From: Planctomycetota bacterium
GTDB lineage: Bacteria; Planctomycetota; Brocadiia; JAADGH01
Length of the DNA: 64,000 nt
NCBI GenBank assembly: GCA_013152475.1
Contig: JAADGH010000081.1
Location: 1 to 64,000 of the forward strand
Reading direction: 5' to 3'
Shown here: in pieces, positions 40,705 to 50,274 of the stretch
Layout of the letters: each line of letters begins with the position of its first letter
Numbering within the stretch: position 1 is the stretch's first letter
Translations under genes and position numbers: made by a program
The notes under the pieces: generated by a model
Database searches by the model: none
Told to the model about the DNA's origin: nothing
Seen by the model: the letters and a program-made list of their open reading frames with translations, nothing else

Positions 40705-43110
40705 ATGATGAGAACACTTCTTGCAATCGCAATGTTTGTATGGCTTCCCACGTTTGTGCTTGCTGACTGGCAGGACCACGATGGGTACCCCGATTGGTGC
40801 AGGCGCGGCGCGGTGCGGTGGGCGCATGGGTTTGAGAAGATGGGCACGCCGCAGGTGAAACTGATTCTCTATTGCGGGCAGAATCTCAAGCAGTCGGGGC
40901 GCTTCGCCGATGAGGCCGCGCGGGAGCTTGCCCGCAGCGAGGGCCTCAAGTTTCAGCCCTACATCTGCAGCAAGACGATCCGATGGAAGCGACTCTTCCC
41001 CCAATTTCCTCAATTGGAGAAGTGCACCTGCCTCGGCCCCGACGGCAAGCGGCGGCTGATGTATGCCAACCCGGAGCGCTACGCTGGTTGCTACAACAAC
41101 CCCATCTGGCTCGACTACATCAAGATGCGGATCAAGGAGACCATCGACAAAAAGCGCCCGGCGTCGATATTTTTCGACAATGTGAATTTCTACGACTGCC
41201 ACTGCGACCTCTGCCGTGACAAGTTCAAAAAGTACACCGCTGAGAAATTCGGCGTTCCAATGGATTTGTCGAAACCGAAGGAACATCCGAACTTCCAGTA
41301 CGCGAAGGCGCTGTTTCAGGCCGATTCGACGTACGACTTCTTCGACAAAGTGAAGGCTTATATCCGCACACTCGATCCGAATGTGGTCATCTCACCCAAC
41401 TTCCACGTCGGCGGCGCCTGGACGACCTATCTCACGATGCGCGGGACGCCGGACATCGTCTTCTACGAGGAGGGGCACAGTTTCCCTCCCTTTACCCATC
41501 AGGTGATCGGCTACAAGGTCGGCCTCGCCGCCTCTCATGGAAAGGTGGTCGGCCAGCTTCTCGGCCTGCCCCCCACGGTGGCCAACGAACGGGCGCTGCG
41601 CTGGTCTAAACACTGGGAAATCGCGATTCGAGAGGCCTTCACCTATCCCGAGGAATACAAACTTGCCACCGCCGAGGGCGCGGCTTGTAACGGAACCTTC
41701 ATCCCTTCTTTCTGCATTCGCGAGCAGAATATCTACGTCAGCGATGACCCGCACCAAAAAGAGGTCCAAGAGGCGCTGCATGATTACAACGCGTTTTTGA
41801 AAAATAAGAAAGGACTCTACAAGCTGGCGCAGCCGGGATCAAATATCGCGGTGCTCCATTCCATCTATAGCCGACTGGCGGATCGCAAGGGCTACTGGCG
41901 CGATTTCAAGAGAACATGCCGCGCGCTGATGGACGCGGGGATACCGTATGAAGTGATCATCGAGGATGATCTGAAATCGGGGGGACTGAAACCTTACAAT
42001 GCGCTTCTCCTCCCCCCCACGCCTGTTCTTTCAAAGGACGAGGCCAAGGCGATTCTGGATTACGCGAAGGGCGGCAACGGCATTGTCGTTCTCGGCAAAC
42101 TTGCCCGTGCGGACCGACTCAACCGGGCTTACTCGGAAGCCGATCTCCCCGATCTCGCCACGCTGCCCACCGAGGAGCGCCAGTCCCTCGGTGAAGGCCG
42201 GGCATGGACGCCCGCTGCGCCCCTTGACCAGATGCCCGTCGAAGAGCTCGTGCGCGGCATCGAGTTCGCTGCCGGCGGCATCGAGTATCGAATCTCGCCC
42301 CCGAGCAAGACGCTCTTTGTGAATGCGCTCAAGACCTCGGATGGGGGCGCCACATCAATCCATTTAGTGAATTATGACTTTACATACAAGCCGAGGAGCA
42401 CGGGCGACGTCGCCGATGACGACAACTTTTCCGAGGCGCGAACCTACCTCGCCAACACAAAGTGGCGGGCGAGGAAGATTCTGATGGTCAAGGACCCTGC
42501 CTCCATCAAGGAACCTTTTGTGCGGTTCTTCGGCGGCACTCCCGGTGCGGATTTTCAGTTGGTGATCTCTTTCAATGGGCAGGACATCAAGACCTTTCCC
42601 GGATGTGATCTGAGAGAAACGGCATGGCACGAGGCCCCCGTGCCCAAGGGACTGCTTAAGGAAAAGAACGAAATTGTCCTTCGCGTAACCGGCAATCCGG
42701 ACCACAACCCCGACTACTTCAATCTGATGGTGGATACCACGGCGAAGACTCGCCGGTCGGAGTGGTCAACTGATGAGGGAAAGACATTCACGACGGACGA
42801 CATCTCTCCGGACATGGATACGCAGACCGGCGAATACATGGTCCGTCTTTCCGACGGCTCGCAAAAGGAAAGAACGGTCAAGTCGAGTGACCTGATGGGA
42901 CTGCTTCAGGTCAACCCGACTGGCCGCATAGAAGTAATCGTTCGCGTGAAGGCGGACAAAGCGCCGACGGCTATGCTCATCTCACCCGATGACAAACCGA
43001 TCCTGATCCATCCCCAAATCAAAGGCGATCAGGCGGTCTACGCCGTGCCCAATGTCTATATCTACAGTGTGCTCGTGATCCCGGCAGACCGCTATCTAAA
43101 CAACGAGTAG
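40705..43110 (+). CDS. Secreted glycoside-hydrolase-like protein with GATase-like domain
   Basis: An 801-aa exported protein; ATG 40705 or 40708 opens a signal peptide (RTLLAIAMFVWLPTFVLA). An N-terminal TIM-barrel region (about 25-370) has the look of retaining glycosidase-like proteins: IFFDNVNFYDCHCDLC, and DIVFYEEGH with acidic residues at strand ends. It is followed by a Rossmann/glutamine-amidotransferase-like domain (about 385-470; AVLHSIYSRLAD, AILDYAKGGNGIVVLG) as in GH42 trimerisation domains, and C-terminal beta domains (about 530-800). The true substrate is not known. It is convergent with the Gfo/Idh gene. Confidence 0.82.
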   Translation: MMRTLLAIAMFVWLPTFVLADWQDHDGYPDWCRRGAVRWAHGFEKMGTPQVKLILYCGQNLKQSGRFADEAARELARSEGLKFQPYICSKTIRWKRLFPQFPQLEKCTCLGPDGKRRLMYANPERYAGCYNNPIWLDYIKMRIKETIDKKRPASIFFDNVNFYDCHCDLCRDKFKKYTAEKFGVPMDLSKPKEHPNFQYAKALFQADSTYDFFDKVKAYIRTLDPNVVISPNFHVGGAWTTYLTMRGTPDIVFYEEGHSFPPFTHQVIGYKVGLAASHGKVVGQLLGLPPTVANERALRWSKHWEIAIREAFTYPEEYKLATAEGAACNGTFIPSFCIREQNIYVSDDPHQKEVQEALHDYNAFLKNKKGLYKLAQPGSNIAVLHSIYSRLADRKGYWRDFKRTCRALMDAGIPYEVIIEDDLKSGGLKPYNALLLPPTPVLSKDEAKAILDYAKGGNGIVVLGKLARADRLNRAYSEADLPDLATLPTEERQSLGEGRAWTPAAPLDQMPVEELVRGIEFAAGGIEYRISPPSKTLFVNALKTSDGGATSIHLVNYDFTYKPRSTGDVADDDNFSEARTYLANTKWRARKILMVKDPASIKEPFVRFFGGTPGADFQLVISFNGQDIKTFPGCDLRETAWHEAPVPKGLLKEKNEIVLRVTGNPDHNPDYFNLMVDTTAKTRRSEWSTDEGKTFTTDDISPDMDTQTGEYMVRLSDGSQKERTVKSSDLMGLLQVNPTGRIEVIVRVKADKAPTAMLISPDDKPILIHPQIKGDQAVYAVPNVYIYSVLVIPADRYLNNE

Positions 43111-43175
43111 GCCAAGCCGTGACGGTAGGTCGGGGGCCGATTGAGGAGGGGCAGTATAGTACTATCTACTACACC

Positions 43176-44150
43176 TTACGCCGTTGCCGGGCTGGGGGCA
43201 ATGTCTTGAGACGCTCCTTCCTTTGCGGCTTTCACCGCGAGCTCGACCATCGCCGTGGTATAATACCCCGCCGCCCCGTCGATGGGAGGAGCGTAGCCGG
43301 TGCGCACGGCGCTTATGAACTCGGCAAGCTCGATCGCGAAGGTGTTCGGCGCCTCCTTGGGTTTCTCGATGACCTGGACGCGGTCGGTGTGCAGGATGAT
43401 TCGGTCGTTGCGCTCCACCTGCATGTACCCCTTTTCTCCGAGGACCGTCAGGGCGAAGTCCCGTCCGGTCCATTCTCCCTCTCTGGCATACATGCCGGAC
43501 AAAGAACCGACGGCCCCATTGTCGTATTCCACCGTGATGGCGAAGGCGTTCTCGCGCGGCCAGCCGTAGGAGTAGTCGAGTCGGGCCGCGCAGATCCTGC
43601 GGGGGACTACACCACAGATCGAATGCACCAGATCGAAGTCATGGACGGAGAGCTCGTACATGGCCCCGACCTCCGGCACCCAATCCCATCCTTCCCGCGG
43701 GCGGTAGGGCTGTTGCTTGAACGTCGCGATCAGATGGATGGGACCGACGTTGGGCACGAGTTCCTTCGCCTTAACGAATATGGGCTCGTGGCGCATTTTG
43801 AACCCGACGCCGAGCCTCCGGTCCTGCACCTGCGCGATTCGGATCAGATCGCGCGCCTGGTCAATGTCCATCGTGATAGGCTTCTCGCAGAACACATGGT
43901 GTCCCTTTTCGAAAAGACACTGAACGATGGCTTGGTGTGTTGAGGGCGGTGTCACGACACTGACGCATTCGACATCGTCCGGAATCTCGCCAATGTCCCC
44001 CAGGGCCTGGCATCCGATCTCCGCAGCCCTGCGCTCCGCGAGCGGAAGGTTCTTGTCCACGACACAGACCAGCTCGGCCTCGGGGATCTGCTGGTAGGCC
44101 CGGGCATGGGCCATGCCGATGCCTCCACAGCCGACGATTGCGACCTTCAT
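43176..44150 (-). CDS. Gfo/Idh/MocA family oxidoreductase
   Basis: A 324-aa NAD(P)-dependent sugar oxidoreductase. ATG 44150 lies next to GAGGAG and starts directly with the Rossmann motif VAIVGCGGIGMAHARAY; an in-frame start 81 bp earlier overlaps the upstream gene. FCEKPITMD holds the Lys of the EKP motif, and the catalytic-region His is in ELSVHDFDLVHSI. The C-terminal alpha/beta domain is complete. It follows the DUF3604 gene by 14 bp, so the two are one operon. Family members oxidise sugars, inositols or amino-sugars, and a role in monosaccharide processing is likely. Confidence 0.92.
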   Translation of the reverse strand: MKVAIVGCGGIGMAHARAYQQIPEAELVCVVDKNLPLAERRAAEIGCQALGDIGEIPDDVECVSVVTPPSTHQAIVQCLFEKGHHVFCEKPITMDIDQARDLIRIAQVQDRRLGVGFKMRHEPIFVKAKELVPNVGPIHLIATFKQQPYRPREGWDWVPEVGAMYELSVHDFDLVHSICGVVPRRICAARLDYSYGWPRENAFAITVEYDNGAVGSLSGMYAREGEWTGRDFALTVLGEKGYMQVERNDRIILHTDRVQVIEKPKEAPNTFAIELAEFISAVRTGYAPPIDGAAGYYTTAMVELAVKAAKEGASQDIAPSPATA

Positions 44151-44164
44151 CAATGGCTCCTCTC

Positions 44165-46171
44165 TCATTCGCTCAGGGATGGGGACGGTTTGCTTACGCC
44201 TTCGGGGCCGATCCAGATCGGGCTGGACCATGCCGCGTTGTTATCGGCCTGAAATACACGTATGTAATACCAGTCGCGCGTCGCCGGCGGCGCATCGAGT
44301 TGGTCGGTGAGCGTAAATTCCGCATGATCGCCCTTCGGGCAGACGCGCTGGAGCAACCCGTTGTTCTTCATAATGTCGATCCGGCGGATGTAGTCCGTTC
44401 CGCAGACGGTGACCTTGATCTCACGCCTGGAGAGGAGATCGTCGTCCGGACCGTACTCGAGGACCGATCCCATGTGTGCGCCGTTAAGATGAAACCGGAG
44501 CACGATGCGAACACCCGTCGTTCCGTAACAGTGACGATCGTGCATTGCATCCCAGATGGCCTCGCGGGTCAGCTCCGGCGCGTAGACCGCTGCAAGCCCC
44601 GCCTTCCAGTTCTGGCACCAGTTCGGGTCGGAGAACATGAGTGAGCGGCCCGGATAACCGACATGGCTATCGCCCGCGGCGATCACGCCTGGGGTGTACC
44701 CCAGGCTGAAGCAATACATCGCGCTCTGGTTGCGGGGCCGGCGCTTCGAGTTGAGGGGGTTATCATTGCGCGACTCGTAGGACCCCCAGCAGGAGTAGAT
44801 TTCGATCATCCGGTCAATCTCCGGATCGAATACGCTCCAGTCGAGATATTTCATAAAGGAGTGGTTGACCGCCATGATGGTATACGGGCTCTCGCGGCAG
44901 AACCGGAGAAGGGCGTGGGCATTCGTCGGTTCACTATCGCGTCTGCGGGGCCTCTCGAAGTTGGGCTCCATCTCCGCCTCCCGATAGATCAGACAGCGAT
45001 CCCCCTGAACACCCAACCCGCACTCCCAAGACTTGAACGTGACATACCTCCCCGGCTCGTAGAAGTCGATGATCGCCTGTTGCGTCTCCTCCCAGCCGGG
45101 GTTGCTTGGGGTGGGGCAGCCGCTGTTGGAGTTGGCCACAAAGTCGAGAAGGCTGCACTCCTTGGCATATTGGTGCAATTCGGCGGGTGTGCGTGTAGAG
45201 TCGCCGCGATTTTCGAGGGGCTTCCACTGGTGATAAATGCACTGTGCGTGGATGTCGCCCCAGTAAAGATTGTCTTTCTTCTCTTCCGAAACAAGCACCG
45301 GATTGGTCACGACTTCGTCCACGTCTGTCGTAACTCGGATGGAACCGATTCCCGCTCTTCGGGCGCGGATTCCATCGAAAACGCGAGCGCCGCCCTCCTG
45401 TACGGGTGGGGAATCGGGCACGTGCAAAACGTCACCCACGGCGCCGAGCGCCATCGGGCCGTCATAGGGTCTGTTTGGATGGGTCAGGTTCCGGTCCATT
45501 ACGGAAGCCCGAACGGTGATCGAGTCACCTGGCCGGATGATTGATGGCGCTGCGGCCATGATCTTCTCCGGCGGACCGCCGAGGACCTCTACGGGAATGG
45601 GTGAGCCGGGGACCTCACGAAGCCGACCGTCTCCCTCGACATCCACCACGCAAATAAAAGGCCGCGTGGAGCCTTCGGGGAAGGGCTGAACGCGGATGCC
45701 GGCGGGATGTTCGTTCGTGTCGCCGTACGTGATGATGATTTGGTCGCCGGGTTGAAAGTCCGCCAATTCCACATCCGAATTGATCCACCATCGCCAGTGG
45801 ACAGCCGTTTTGGCCCACTCCCACCCCGGTTTATCGGCGACGGATTTCAATGGGTAGGCTCCCCGCTCCTCGGCCCACATCCTGATCCATGCGCCGGAGT
45901 CCGTTTTAAGATCGAAGGTCGTGTTCAGCGGCTTCCAGGGATTGTGTTTTCGTTCAGGACCCGACACCACCTCCTCGATGGGATTCGGACAGAGCACCAG
46001 CGGCTCGCCCCAGCCCATGTTCGGCGTGCCGATGCGCAGACGGCCGCCTTTCTTCAGGCCGGCGGCGCCGATCGTGTAGGTAAAGGTGATTGTGGTATAA
46101 CTCCCCGCCTCGAAACGACCGGAGGGAGACATCTCGAATCTGCCCAAGTCGGCCTTGCTCATGGCCGTCAT
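44165..46171 (-). CDS. DUF3604 family protein
   Basis: A 668-aa protein with the DUF3604 landmark NLYWGDIHAQ (about 300-308), a PHP-like metal site, and other blocks of that family (CLIYREAEM, AVNHSFMKYLDW, GVIAAGDSHVGYPG, DAMHDRHCYGTTGVRI). The first 250 residues are beta-rich. The start may be ATG 46171 or the one at 46162; AGGATG lies before the latter. No signal peptide is visible. DUF3604 proteins occur in polysaccharide and sulfatase loci and are thought to be hydrolases; the reaction is not established. It is co-transcribed with the Gfo/Idh gene. Confidence 0.88.
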   Translation of the reverse strand: MTAMSKADLGRFEMSPSGRFEAGSYTTITFTYTIGAAGLKKGGRLRIGTPNMGWGEPLVLCPNPIEEVVSGPERKHNPWKPLNTTFDLKTDSGAWIRMWAEERGAYPLKSVADKPGWEWAKTAVHWRWWINSDVELADFQPGDQIIITYGDTNEHPAGIRVQPFPEGSTRPFICVVDVEGDGRLREVPGSPIPVEVLGGPPEKIMAAAPSIIRPGDSITVRASVMDRNLTHPNRPYDGPMALGAVGDVLHVPDSPPVQEGGARVFDGIRARRAGIGSIRVTTDVDEVVTNPVLVSEEKKDNLYWGDIHAQCIYHQWKPLENRGDSTRTPAELHQYAKECSLLDFVANSNSGCPTPSNPGWEETQQAIIDFYEPGRYVTFKSWECGLGVQGDRCLIYREAEMEPNFERPRRRDSEPTNAHALLRFCRESPYTIMAVNHSFMKYLDWSVFDPEIDRMIEIYSCWGSYESRNDNPLNSKRRPRNQSAMYCFSLGYTPGVIAAGDSHVGYPGRSLMFSDPNWCQNWKAGLAAVYAPELTREAIWDAMHDRHCYGTTGVRIVLRFHLNGAHMGSVLEYGPDDDLLSRREIKVTVCGTDYIRRIDIMKNNGLLQRVCPKGDHAEFTLTDQLDAPPATRDWYYIRVFQADNNAAWSSPIWIGPEGVSKPSPSLSE

Positions 46172-46210
46172 CCTCGTGTTGGCTCGACTGTCCGTTCAGC
46201 ACGGTCCTCA

Positions 46211-46238
46211 ACTATAACCGTGCAGCGGCGCGAGTCAA
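46211..46238 (-). promoter_or_regulatory. Promoter of the DUF3604/Gfo-Idh operon
   Basis: Minus strand TTGACT (46238-46233), 16 bp, TATAGT (46216-46211). Confidence 0.55.
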
Positions 46239-46250
46239 GCCAATATCGCC

Positions 46251-46279
46251 TTGCGGCCCCGAAACGGATGTGGTAGAGT
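46251..46279 (+). promoter_or_regulatory. Promoter of the first tldD-tldE operon
   Basis: TTGCGG, 17 bp, TAGAGT. The expected transcription start near 46286 coincides with a GTG that would make a leaderless start. Confidence 0.55.
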
Positions 46280-46324
46280 TATACTGTGGAGGTGTTCAAT
46301 CCACTGAGCGCCAGGGAGACTGCG

Positions 46325-47689
46325 GTGAAAGACCGACTCGTTCAGGCCCTGAAAAAATCAAAGGCCGACTACGCCGATGTGCGGTTCGAGATCGCGGATG
46401 CGAACGCGATCAGCTATCGCGGCGAAGAGATCGAGACGATGAACTCCAGCCGTTTCATGGGCGGCATCGCCCGGGCGTGCACAAAAGGGGGCTGGGGGAT
46501 CGCGACCTTCGATGATGCGCAGAAGATGCCGCACGCCGTGGAGGAGGCATGTGCTTGCGCGGCGCTGGTGGGGAGGGAGAAGACCGAGCTGGCGGAGGTA
46601 GAGATTGTGGATGCGGTCGCGCCGGCGCGGTTGGAGCGCGACTTCCGCGGCGTCCCGCTCGACGACAAGCTTGCGCTCATCGCGAAATACAACGACCTCA
46701 TTCTGAAGGCCGACCCGGCGATTGCGACATCGTGGGTGTTTTTCACCGACGCCTTCCGAACGGTGCACTTCGCGTCGTCGCGGGGGGCGTATTTTATGGA
46801 GGAGCGGCCTCGGGTCATCCTGTCGGCAAGCGCCGTTGCCCGATCGGGCTCTCTGGTTCAACGGACGCACCACAGCGTGTCGTCGGCCCGGACGTATGAC
46901 GTCGTGCTCGGGCTGGAGGAAGAGGTCGAGGCCACGGCGAAGCGGGCTGTGGCCCTGCTCGATGCCCCGCCATGCGAGGGGGGTGTCCACACGGTGATCC
47001 TCGACCAGAAGCTCGCCGGTGTGTTTGCTCACGAGGCCTTCGGGCATCTGAGCGAGGCGGACTTCCTCTACGAGAACCCGAAGATGCGCGACCTGATGCA
47101 CTGCGGCCGCGAGATGGGCGCCAAGGGTCTCAACATTCTCGACGATGGGAGCGCGCCCGACCTCTTGGGCTCCGTAGTCTTTGACGACGAGGGAACGCGG
47201 ACCCACAAGACGCACCTCATCAAGGATGGGGTGCTCGTCAACCACCTTCACTCGCTGGAGACGGCAGCAAAGATGGGCGAACCGCCGACGGGAAACGCCC
47301 GAGCCATCGACCGGACATACCCGCCCATCGTCCGGATGACAAACACGTATATCGATCCCGGGCAGGCGACGTTCGAGGATTTGATCGGGAGCGTGGACAA
47401 GGGCATCTATGCCTGCGACATGCAGGGGGGCCAGACGATGATGGAGATGTTCACCTTCTCCGCTGCCTATGGATACAGGATCGAGAATGGGAAGGTGGCC
47501 GACTTGATCCGCGACATCACGCTGACCGGCAACGTGTTCGAAACGCTGCACAACATCGACGGCTTCGCGAACGATTTTGAAGTCCATCAGACAGGCGGCG
47601 GATGTGGGAAGGGGGGGCAGTCCCCGCTGCCGGTCACGTTTGGGTCGCCCCACATTCGGATCCGTAATGTGGTTCTGGGCGGGACGTAG
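46325..47689 (+). CDS. tldD: TldD family metalloprotease (copy 1)
   Basis: A 454-aa protein of the TldD family. The GTG at 46325 has AGGGAG 6 bp upstream; a GTG at 46286 in frame would sit on the predicted transcription start. The zinc motif HEAFGHLSEAD is at about 235, and GNVFETLHNIDGFA and GGGCGKGGQS are the usual C-terminal landmarks. TldD pairs with TldE to form a protease that threads unfolded peptides and matures peptide antibiotics or clears damaged peptides. The partner gene follows after 10 bp. Confidence 0.93.
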   Translation: MKDRLVQALKKSKADYADVRFEIADANAISYRGEEIETMNSSRFMGGIARACTKGGWGIATFDDAQKMPHAVEEACACAALVGREKTELAEVEIVDAVAPARLERDFRGVPLDDKLALIAKYNDLILKADPAIATSWVFFTDAFRTVHFASSRGAYFMEERPRVILSASAVARSGSLVQRTHHSVSSARTYDVVLGLEEEVEATAKRAVALLDAPPCEGGVHTVILDQKLAGVFAHEAFGHLSEADFLYENPKMRDLMHCGREMGAKGLNILDDGSAPDLLGSVVFDDEGTRTHKTHLIKDGVLVNHLHSLETAAKMGEPPTGNARAIDRTYPPIVRMTNTYIDPGQATFEDLIGSVDKGIYACDMQGGQTMMEMFTFSAAYGYRIENGKVADLIRDITLTGNVFETLHNIDGFANDFEVHQTGGGCGKGGQSPLPVTFGSPHIRIRNVVLGGT

Positions 47690-47699
47690 GGGATGAGTC

Positions 47700-49013
47700 A
47701 TGCAGAAATCCATCAAGGAAATCCAGGGGCTGTTCAAGAATGGGCTTGATACTGCGCGAAGACTTGGCGCGCCGGCAGCCAAGTTCCTTCTTTGCCGATC
47801 GGAGTCCGTCTCCTGCTCGTTCGAGAATGCCCGGCTCAAAACGGCATCGAGCGAGGAGCGTTTCTCGTATAGCGTTACCACCGTCGTCGACGGCCGCCGC
47901 GGGGTGGCGGCGGGGAACGACTTCGCCTGCCTGGACCAGATGATCGAGCGCTCCGTGGCCTTGGCCAAGGTCGGCAGCGTGGCCCACTTTGACGCATACC
48001 CAGCGGCGTCCGAGACCGCCAAAGTCAAAACCTACTCAGAACGAACGAAGCATCTTTCCCGCGAAAAACTGACCGAGAGTTGCCAGACCATTGTGAACGG
48101 GTTGAAGGAGTACGACCCGGAGCTTTTCATCGAGGCAAGCGGCGGACGGTCGATCAGCGAGAGAGTTACGGTCACGAGCGGCGGGGTTTGTCACCATTCC
48201 CGGAGCACCGGCTGGGGGATCGGTGGGGGTGTGCAGCGGACCGAGGACAGCGACATGCTCTTTGCCCGGTCCCATCGGGGCTGGCGGGACGTGAACGAGT
48301 ATTACGACACGGCGTTTGTCCTCGATCAGATTTTGACGGACCTTCGCAACGCAGAAACCATTGCGGAGGCCCCGAAAGGGAGGGTGACGGCGCTCATCGA
48401 CCCGTATGTCCTGAGCATGTTCCTGCATGCCATCACGCTTGGCGCCAGCGGACGGAATGTGGCCAAGGGCGATTCGCCGCTGAGGGGCCGCCTGGGCGAG
48501 CAAATTCTCGATTCGTGCATGACGATTCTCGACGATCCGCACTGGGAGTTCTCTTCCGGCGCGTGCGAGATGGATGACAACGGCGTCCCGACACGGGTGA
48601 ATGAGATCGTGAAGGACGGCGCGCTTCAGATGTTCCTCTATGACCTGGACTCGGCGGGTCTCGCGGGCGCTGAAGCAACGGGAAACAACGGGTGCTCGCC
48701 TTACTCGCTCCATGTGCTGCCGGGAGACCGGCCGAGGGGGGATCTCCTTGCGTCGATCGACGATGGAATTTACATCAAGTCACTGATCGGCTTCGGGCAG
48801 AGCAATATCATGAACGGTGATTTTTCTTGCAATGTGGCGCTGGGCTTCCCCATCCGAAACGGAGAGCTTGTGGGTCGTGTCAAGAACACGATGATCGCCG
48901 GCAACGTCTATGACCTGCTCAGGAGGGATGTAGAGCTGAGCTCGGACTATGAGGACCCGACACATCGGGTGCCCCATGCGGTGATTCAAGGGCTCAGCGT
49001 GAGCGCGCAGTAG
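47700..49013 (+). CDS. tldE: TldE/PmbA family protein (copy 1)
   Basis: A 437-aa partner of the TldD just upstream. It has the same two-domain fold without the HExxxH motif (ENARLKTASSEERFSYSV, ISERVTVTSGGVCHHSRSTG, SNIMNGDFSCNVALGFPIRN, KNTMIAGNVYDLLRRD). Gene order, close spacing and family knowledge indicate one heterodimeric protease. No peptide precursor gene is visible nearby. The GT4 gene starts 4 bp after its stop. Confidence 0.92.
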   Translation: MQKSIKEIQGLFKNGLDTARRLGAPAAKFLLCRSESVSCSFENARLKTASSEERFSYSVTTVVDGRRGVAAGNDFACLDQMIERSVALAKVGSVAHFDAYPAASETAKVKTYSERTKHLSREKLTESCQTIVNGLKEYDPELFIEASGGRSISERVTVTSGGVCHHSRSTGWGIGGGVQRTEDSDMLFARSHRGWRDVNEYYDTAFVLDQILTDLRNAETIAEAPKGRVTALIDPYVLSMFLHAITLGASGRNVAKGDSPLRGRLGEQILDSCMTILDDPHWEFSSGACEMDDNGVPTRVNEIVKDGALQMFLYDLDSAGLAGAEATGNNGCSPYSLHVLPGDRPRGDLLASIDDGIYIKSLIGFGQSNIMNGDFSCNVALGFPIRNGELVGRVKNTMIAGNVYDLLRRDVELSSDYEDPTHRVPHAVIQGLSVSAQ

Positions 49014-49017
49014 GAGC

Positions 49018-50193
49018 ATGGCGGGCGTGGAGCGGATTCGCGTTGTCCATATCATCACACGCCTGATCATCGGAGGCGCCCAGGAAAACACCCTGCTCAC
49101 CGTCGAAGGGCTCCAGCGCATGCCGGGGTATGACGTCGTGCTCATTACCGGTCCGGCCCTCGGTCCGGAAGGGGAGCTTGTCGAGCGCGCGCGACGAAAC
49201 GGCGTGCATCTCGACATTATTGACGAGATGCGGCGCGAGATTCATCCGATCCGGGATTCCATTGCGCTGGCCAAGCTGGTTCGACGTCTCAAGGAGTATC
49301 GCCCCCACGTAGTCCACACCCACAGTTCGAAGGCCGGTATCCTCGGCAGGCTGGCGGCCCACATTCTTCGTGTGCCGGTTATCCTCCACACGATCCACGG
49401 CCTGCCGTTCCACCCGTATGAGAGCAGGTGGCGCAACCGGCTCTTCATTGCCCTCGAGCGCCTGGCTGCGCGGTGGTCGGACCGGATCGTCACGGTGGCG
49501 GATGCTATGATCGGGAAGTGTCTGGCGGCTCGAGTGGCGCACCGGAGCAAATTCGTCACCATCTACAGCGGCATGGAGGTCGAGCGATTCCTAAGGTCCG
49601 GCACATTTCGCCAGAGGGTGCGCAAGGAACTGGGTTTCCGCGCCAGGGACGTCGTTATCGGCAAGATTGCCCGGTTGTTCGAGCTGAAGGGCCATGATTT
49701 CGTCCTCGACGCCGCGCCCGAGATCATGGCCCGGCATCCGAATATCCGCTTGCTGTTCGTAGGGGATGGGCTGTGGCGGGGGCGGCTGGAGAAGAAGGCG
49801 CGGCGTTTGGGCATTGCCGAGCGCGTTACATTCTGTGGGCTTGTGGACCCGTCGCGAATTCCTGCCATGATCTCGGCGATGGACATTGTCGTGCATGCCT
49901 CATTGCGAGAAGGCCTGGCGCGGGTCCTGCCGCAGGCGTTTCTGTGCGGCAAACCGGTGGTGAGTTTTGATGTCGATGGCGCGCGGGAGGTGGTGATCGG
50001 CGGAGAGACCGGCTGGCTCGTGCCGGCGGAATGCACGGCGGCGCTACGAGAAGCCTTGCTGGCGGCGGTGGAAAACCGAGGGCAAGCACGGAAGCTCGCG
50101 CGAAAGGGGCGGGCGATTTGCAAGGAGCGATTTCCTGCGGAGATTATGGTCCAACGGATCGCACAGTTGTATCAGGAATTGCTGAACCGTTGA
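49018..50193 (+). CDS. Glycosyltransferase family 4 (GT-B fold)
   Basis: A 391-aa GT4-type glycosyltransferase. The N-terminal acceptor domain has IITRLIIGGAQENT and VVHTHSSKAGILGRLAA; the C-terminal nucleotide-sugar domain has GKIARLFELKGHDFVLDA, LLFVGDGLWRG, the E-x7-E-like LREGLARVLPQAF and FDVDGAREVV. Such enzymes add hexoses to lipids, polysaccharides or cell-surface glycans at the membrane. It belongs to the tldD-tldE transcript by spacing. A strong terminator follows. Confidence 0.9.
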   Translation: MAGVERIRVVHIITRLIIGGAQENTLLTVEGLQRMPGYDVVLITGPALGPEGELVERARRNGVHLDIIDEMRREIHPIRDSIALAKLVRRLKEYRPHVVHTHSSKAGILGRLAAHILRVPVILHTIHGLPFHPYESRWRNRLFIALERLAARWSDRIVTVADAMIGKCLAARVAHRSKFVTIYSGMEVERFLRSGTFRQRVRKELGFRARDVVIGKIARLFELKGHDFVLDAAPEIMARHPNIRLLFVGDGLWRGRLEKKARRLGIAERVTFCGLVDPSRIPAMISAMDIVVHASLREGLARVLPQAFLCGKPVVSFDVDGAREVVIGGETGWLVPAECTAALREALLAAVENRGQARKLARKGRAICKERFPAEIMVQRIAQLYQELLNR

Positions 50194-50213
50194 CTGGCGT
50201 GCAACTCAAAAAG

Positions 50214-50249
50214 AAACGGGACATCCACATGCCTGTGAATGTCCCGTTT
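50214..50249. terminator. Bidirectional intrinsic terminator
   Basis: 16-bp stem (AAACGGGACATCCACA against TGTGAATGTCCCGTTT, one G-T pair) with a TGCC loop, flanked by A-run and T-run. It lies between two convergent genes (GT4 and the giant surface protein) and can stop both. Confidence 0.8.
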
Positions 50250-50274
50250 GTCGTTACCGCGCTGCCCTCGTGCC

